22,617 nucleotides of DNA from Bacteroidales bacterium (GTDB lineage: Bacteria; Bacteroidota; Bacteroidia; Bacteroidales; F082): the NCBI GenBank assembly GCA_023229245.1, contig JALNZU010000045.1:1-22617 (forward strand), in the 5' to 3' direction. A program made the translations under genes and the position numbers. Below, piece after piece: positions 21,794-22,617 of the stretch. Each line of letters starts with the position of its first letter. Within the stretch, counting starts at the first letter, position 1. The notes under the pieces were generated by a model. It searched no databases, had not been told where the DNA came from, and worked only from the letters and a program-made list of their open reading frames with translations.

Positions 21794-22594
21794 ATGACAA
21801 AAAAGAAATTGCCCGTTCGTTTTACGGGTCAGCACTTTACTATTGATAAAGTGCTAATAAAAGATGCAATAAGACAAGCAAATATAAGTAATCAGGATAC
21901 GGTTTTAGATATTGGGGCAGGCAAGGGGTTTCTTACTGTTCATTTATTAAAAATCGCCAACAATGTTGTTGCTATTGAAAACGACACAGCTTTGGTTGAA
22001 CATTTACGAAAATTATTTTCTGATGCCCGAAATGTTCAAGTTGTCGGTTGTGATTTTAGGAATTTTGCAGTTCCGAAATTTCCTTTCAAAGTGGTGTCAA
22101 ATATTCCTTATGGCATTACTTCCGATATTTTCAAAATCCTGATGTTTGAGAGTCTTGGAAATTTTCTGGGAGGTTCCATTATCCTTCAGTTAGAACCTAC
22201 ACAAAAGTTATTTTCGAGGAAGCTTTACAATCCATATACCGTTTTCTATCATACTTTTTTTGATTTGAAACTTGTCTATGAGGTAGGTCCTGAAAGTTTC
22301 TTGCCACCGCCAACTGTCAAATCAGCCCTGTTAAACATTAAAAGAAAACACTTATTTTTTGATTTTAAGTTTAAAGCCAAATACTTAGCATTTATTTCCT
22401 GTCTGTTAGAGAAACCTGATTTATCTGTAAAAACAGCTTTAAAGTCGATTTTCAGGAAAAGTCAGGTCAGGTCAATTTCGGAAAAATTCGGTTTAAACCT
22501 TAATGCTCAAATTGTTTGTTTGTCTCCAAGTCAATGGGTAAACTGTTTTTTGGAAATGCTGGAAGTTGTCCCTGAAAAATTTCATCCTTCGTAG
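21794..22594 (+). CDS. erm(F): 23S rRNA (adenine-N6) dimethyltransferase, Erm(F) type
   Basis: The 266-residue protein matches the Erm(F) sequence I recall almost throughout, from MTKKKLPVRFTGQHFTIDKV to VVPEKFHPS, with only a few apparent substitutions. Motif I is LDIGAGKGF (SAM binding), ENDTALVEHL is the acidic motif, and SNIPYGIT is the catalytic N-I-P-Y motif. The enzyme dimethylates the A2058 equivalent of 23S rRNA and gives the MLS-B resistance phenotype (macrolides, lincosamides, streptogramin B). It is complete and lies on the opposite strand to all other island genes, directly after hairpin element B2. Erm(F) is widespread on Bacteroidota mobile elements; here no transposase or conjugation gene is visible. 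Confidence 0.96.
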   Translation: MTKKKLPVRFTGQHFTIDKVLIKDAIRQANISNQDTVLDIGAGKGFLTVHLLKIANNVVAIENDTALVEHLRKLFSDARNVQVVGCDFRNFAVPKFPFKVVSNIPYGITSDIFKILMFESLGNFLGGSIILQLEPTQKLFSRKLYNPYTVFYHTFFDLKLVYEVGPESFLPPPTVKSALLNIKRKHLFFDFKFKAKYLAFISCLLEKPDLSVKTALKSIFRKSQVRSISEKFGLNLNAQIVCLSPSQWVNCFLEMLEVVPEKFHPS

Positions 22595-22617
22595 TTCAAA
22601 GTCGGGTGGTTGTCAAG

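Overview
The window looks like chromosomal DNA from a member of the Bacteroidota, probably Bacteroidales-like. The evidence is two proteins with type IX secretion (T9SS) C-terminal sorting domains, repeated TAnnTTTG -7 promoter boxes, little Shine-Dalgarno sequence, an IcmF-type fused B12 mutase and an erm(F)-type methyltransferase.

Region 1 (1-6522) is a secretion and repeat zone. Three plus-strand genes encode a secreted T9SS cargo protein, a small lipoprotein and a C10 (streptopain-like) cysteine protease with a T9SS signal. They are flanked by copies of a composite repeat. On the right the repeat forms a tandem array with a period of about 457 bp. Each unit carries the 3' end of a T9SS sorting-domain gene and a nested palindrome with a 20-bp stem.

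Region 2 (6523-11555) is ordinary-looking, somewhat GC-richer minus-strand DNA: tRNA-Thr(CGT), the fused mutase, and a decayed SLC13-type anion transporter.

Region 3 (11736 to the end) is an AT-rich accessory island, and the most interesting part. Structured hairpin elements sit at 11736-11866, 12675-12804, 13579-13710, 14521-14779 and 21401-21661. Between them lie short gene modules: a HEPN/MNT toxin-antitoxin pair with a frameshifted HEPN gene, a lipoprotein, and a putative uracil-DNA-glycosylase-like protein. A seven-gene operon follows, with a C-type regulator, an AccI-like endonuclease, an N6-adenine methyltransferase, a KTSC-like miniprotein, a GIY-YIG nuclease, a small helical protein and a zinc-hook SMC/RecF-like ATPase. 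Last comes a near-canonical erm(F) on the opposite strand.

Each complete module starts with GTT and ends with AAC, and its two ends are reverse complements: 10/10 bases for two modules, 8/10 and 7/9 for the other two. Except at the last boundary, genes run toward the hairpin that follows them, and two stop codons lie about 10 bp from it. This is the grammar of an integron cassette array, but the sites are not standard attC and no integrase lies in the window. An identical 128-bp structured repeat brackets the restriction-modification module. The proposal is an integron-like cassette array collecting defence, toxin-antitoxin and resistance genes.

The restriction-modification operon appears self-regulated. 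Two GGACA-N5-TGTCC operators overlap the -33 box and start region of its TTTG/TAnnTTTG promoter. Overlapping stops and starts (ATGA, TAATG) link C, R and M genes.
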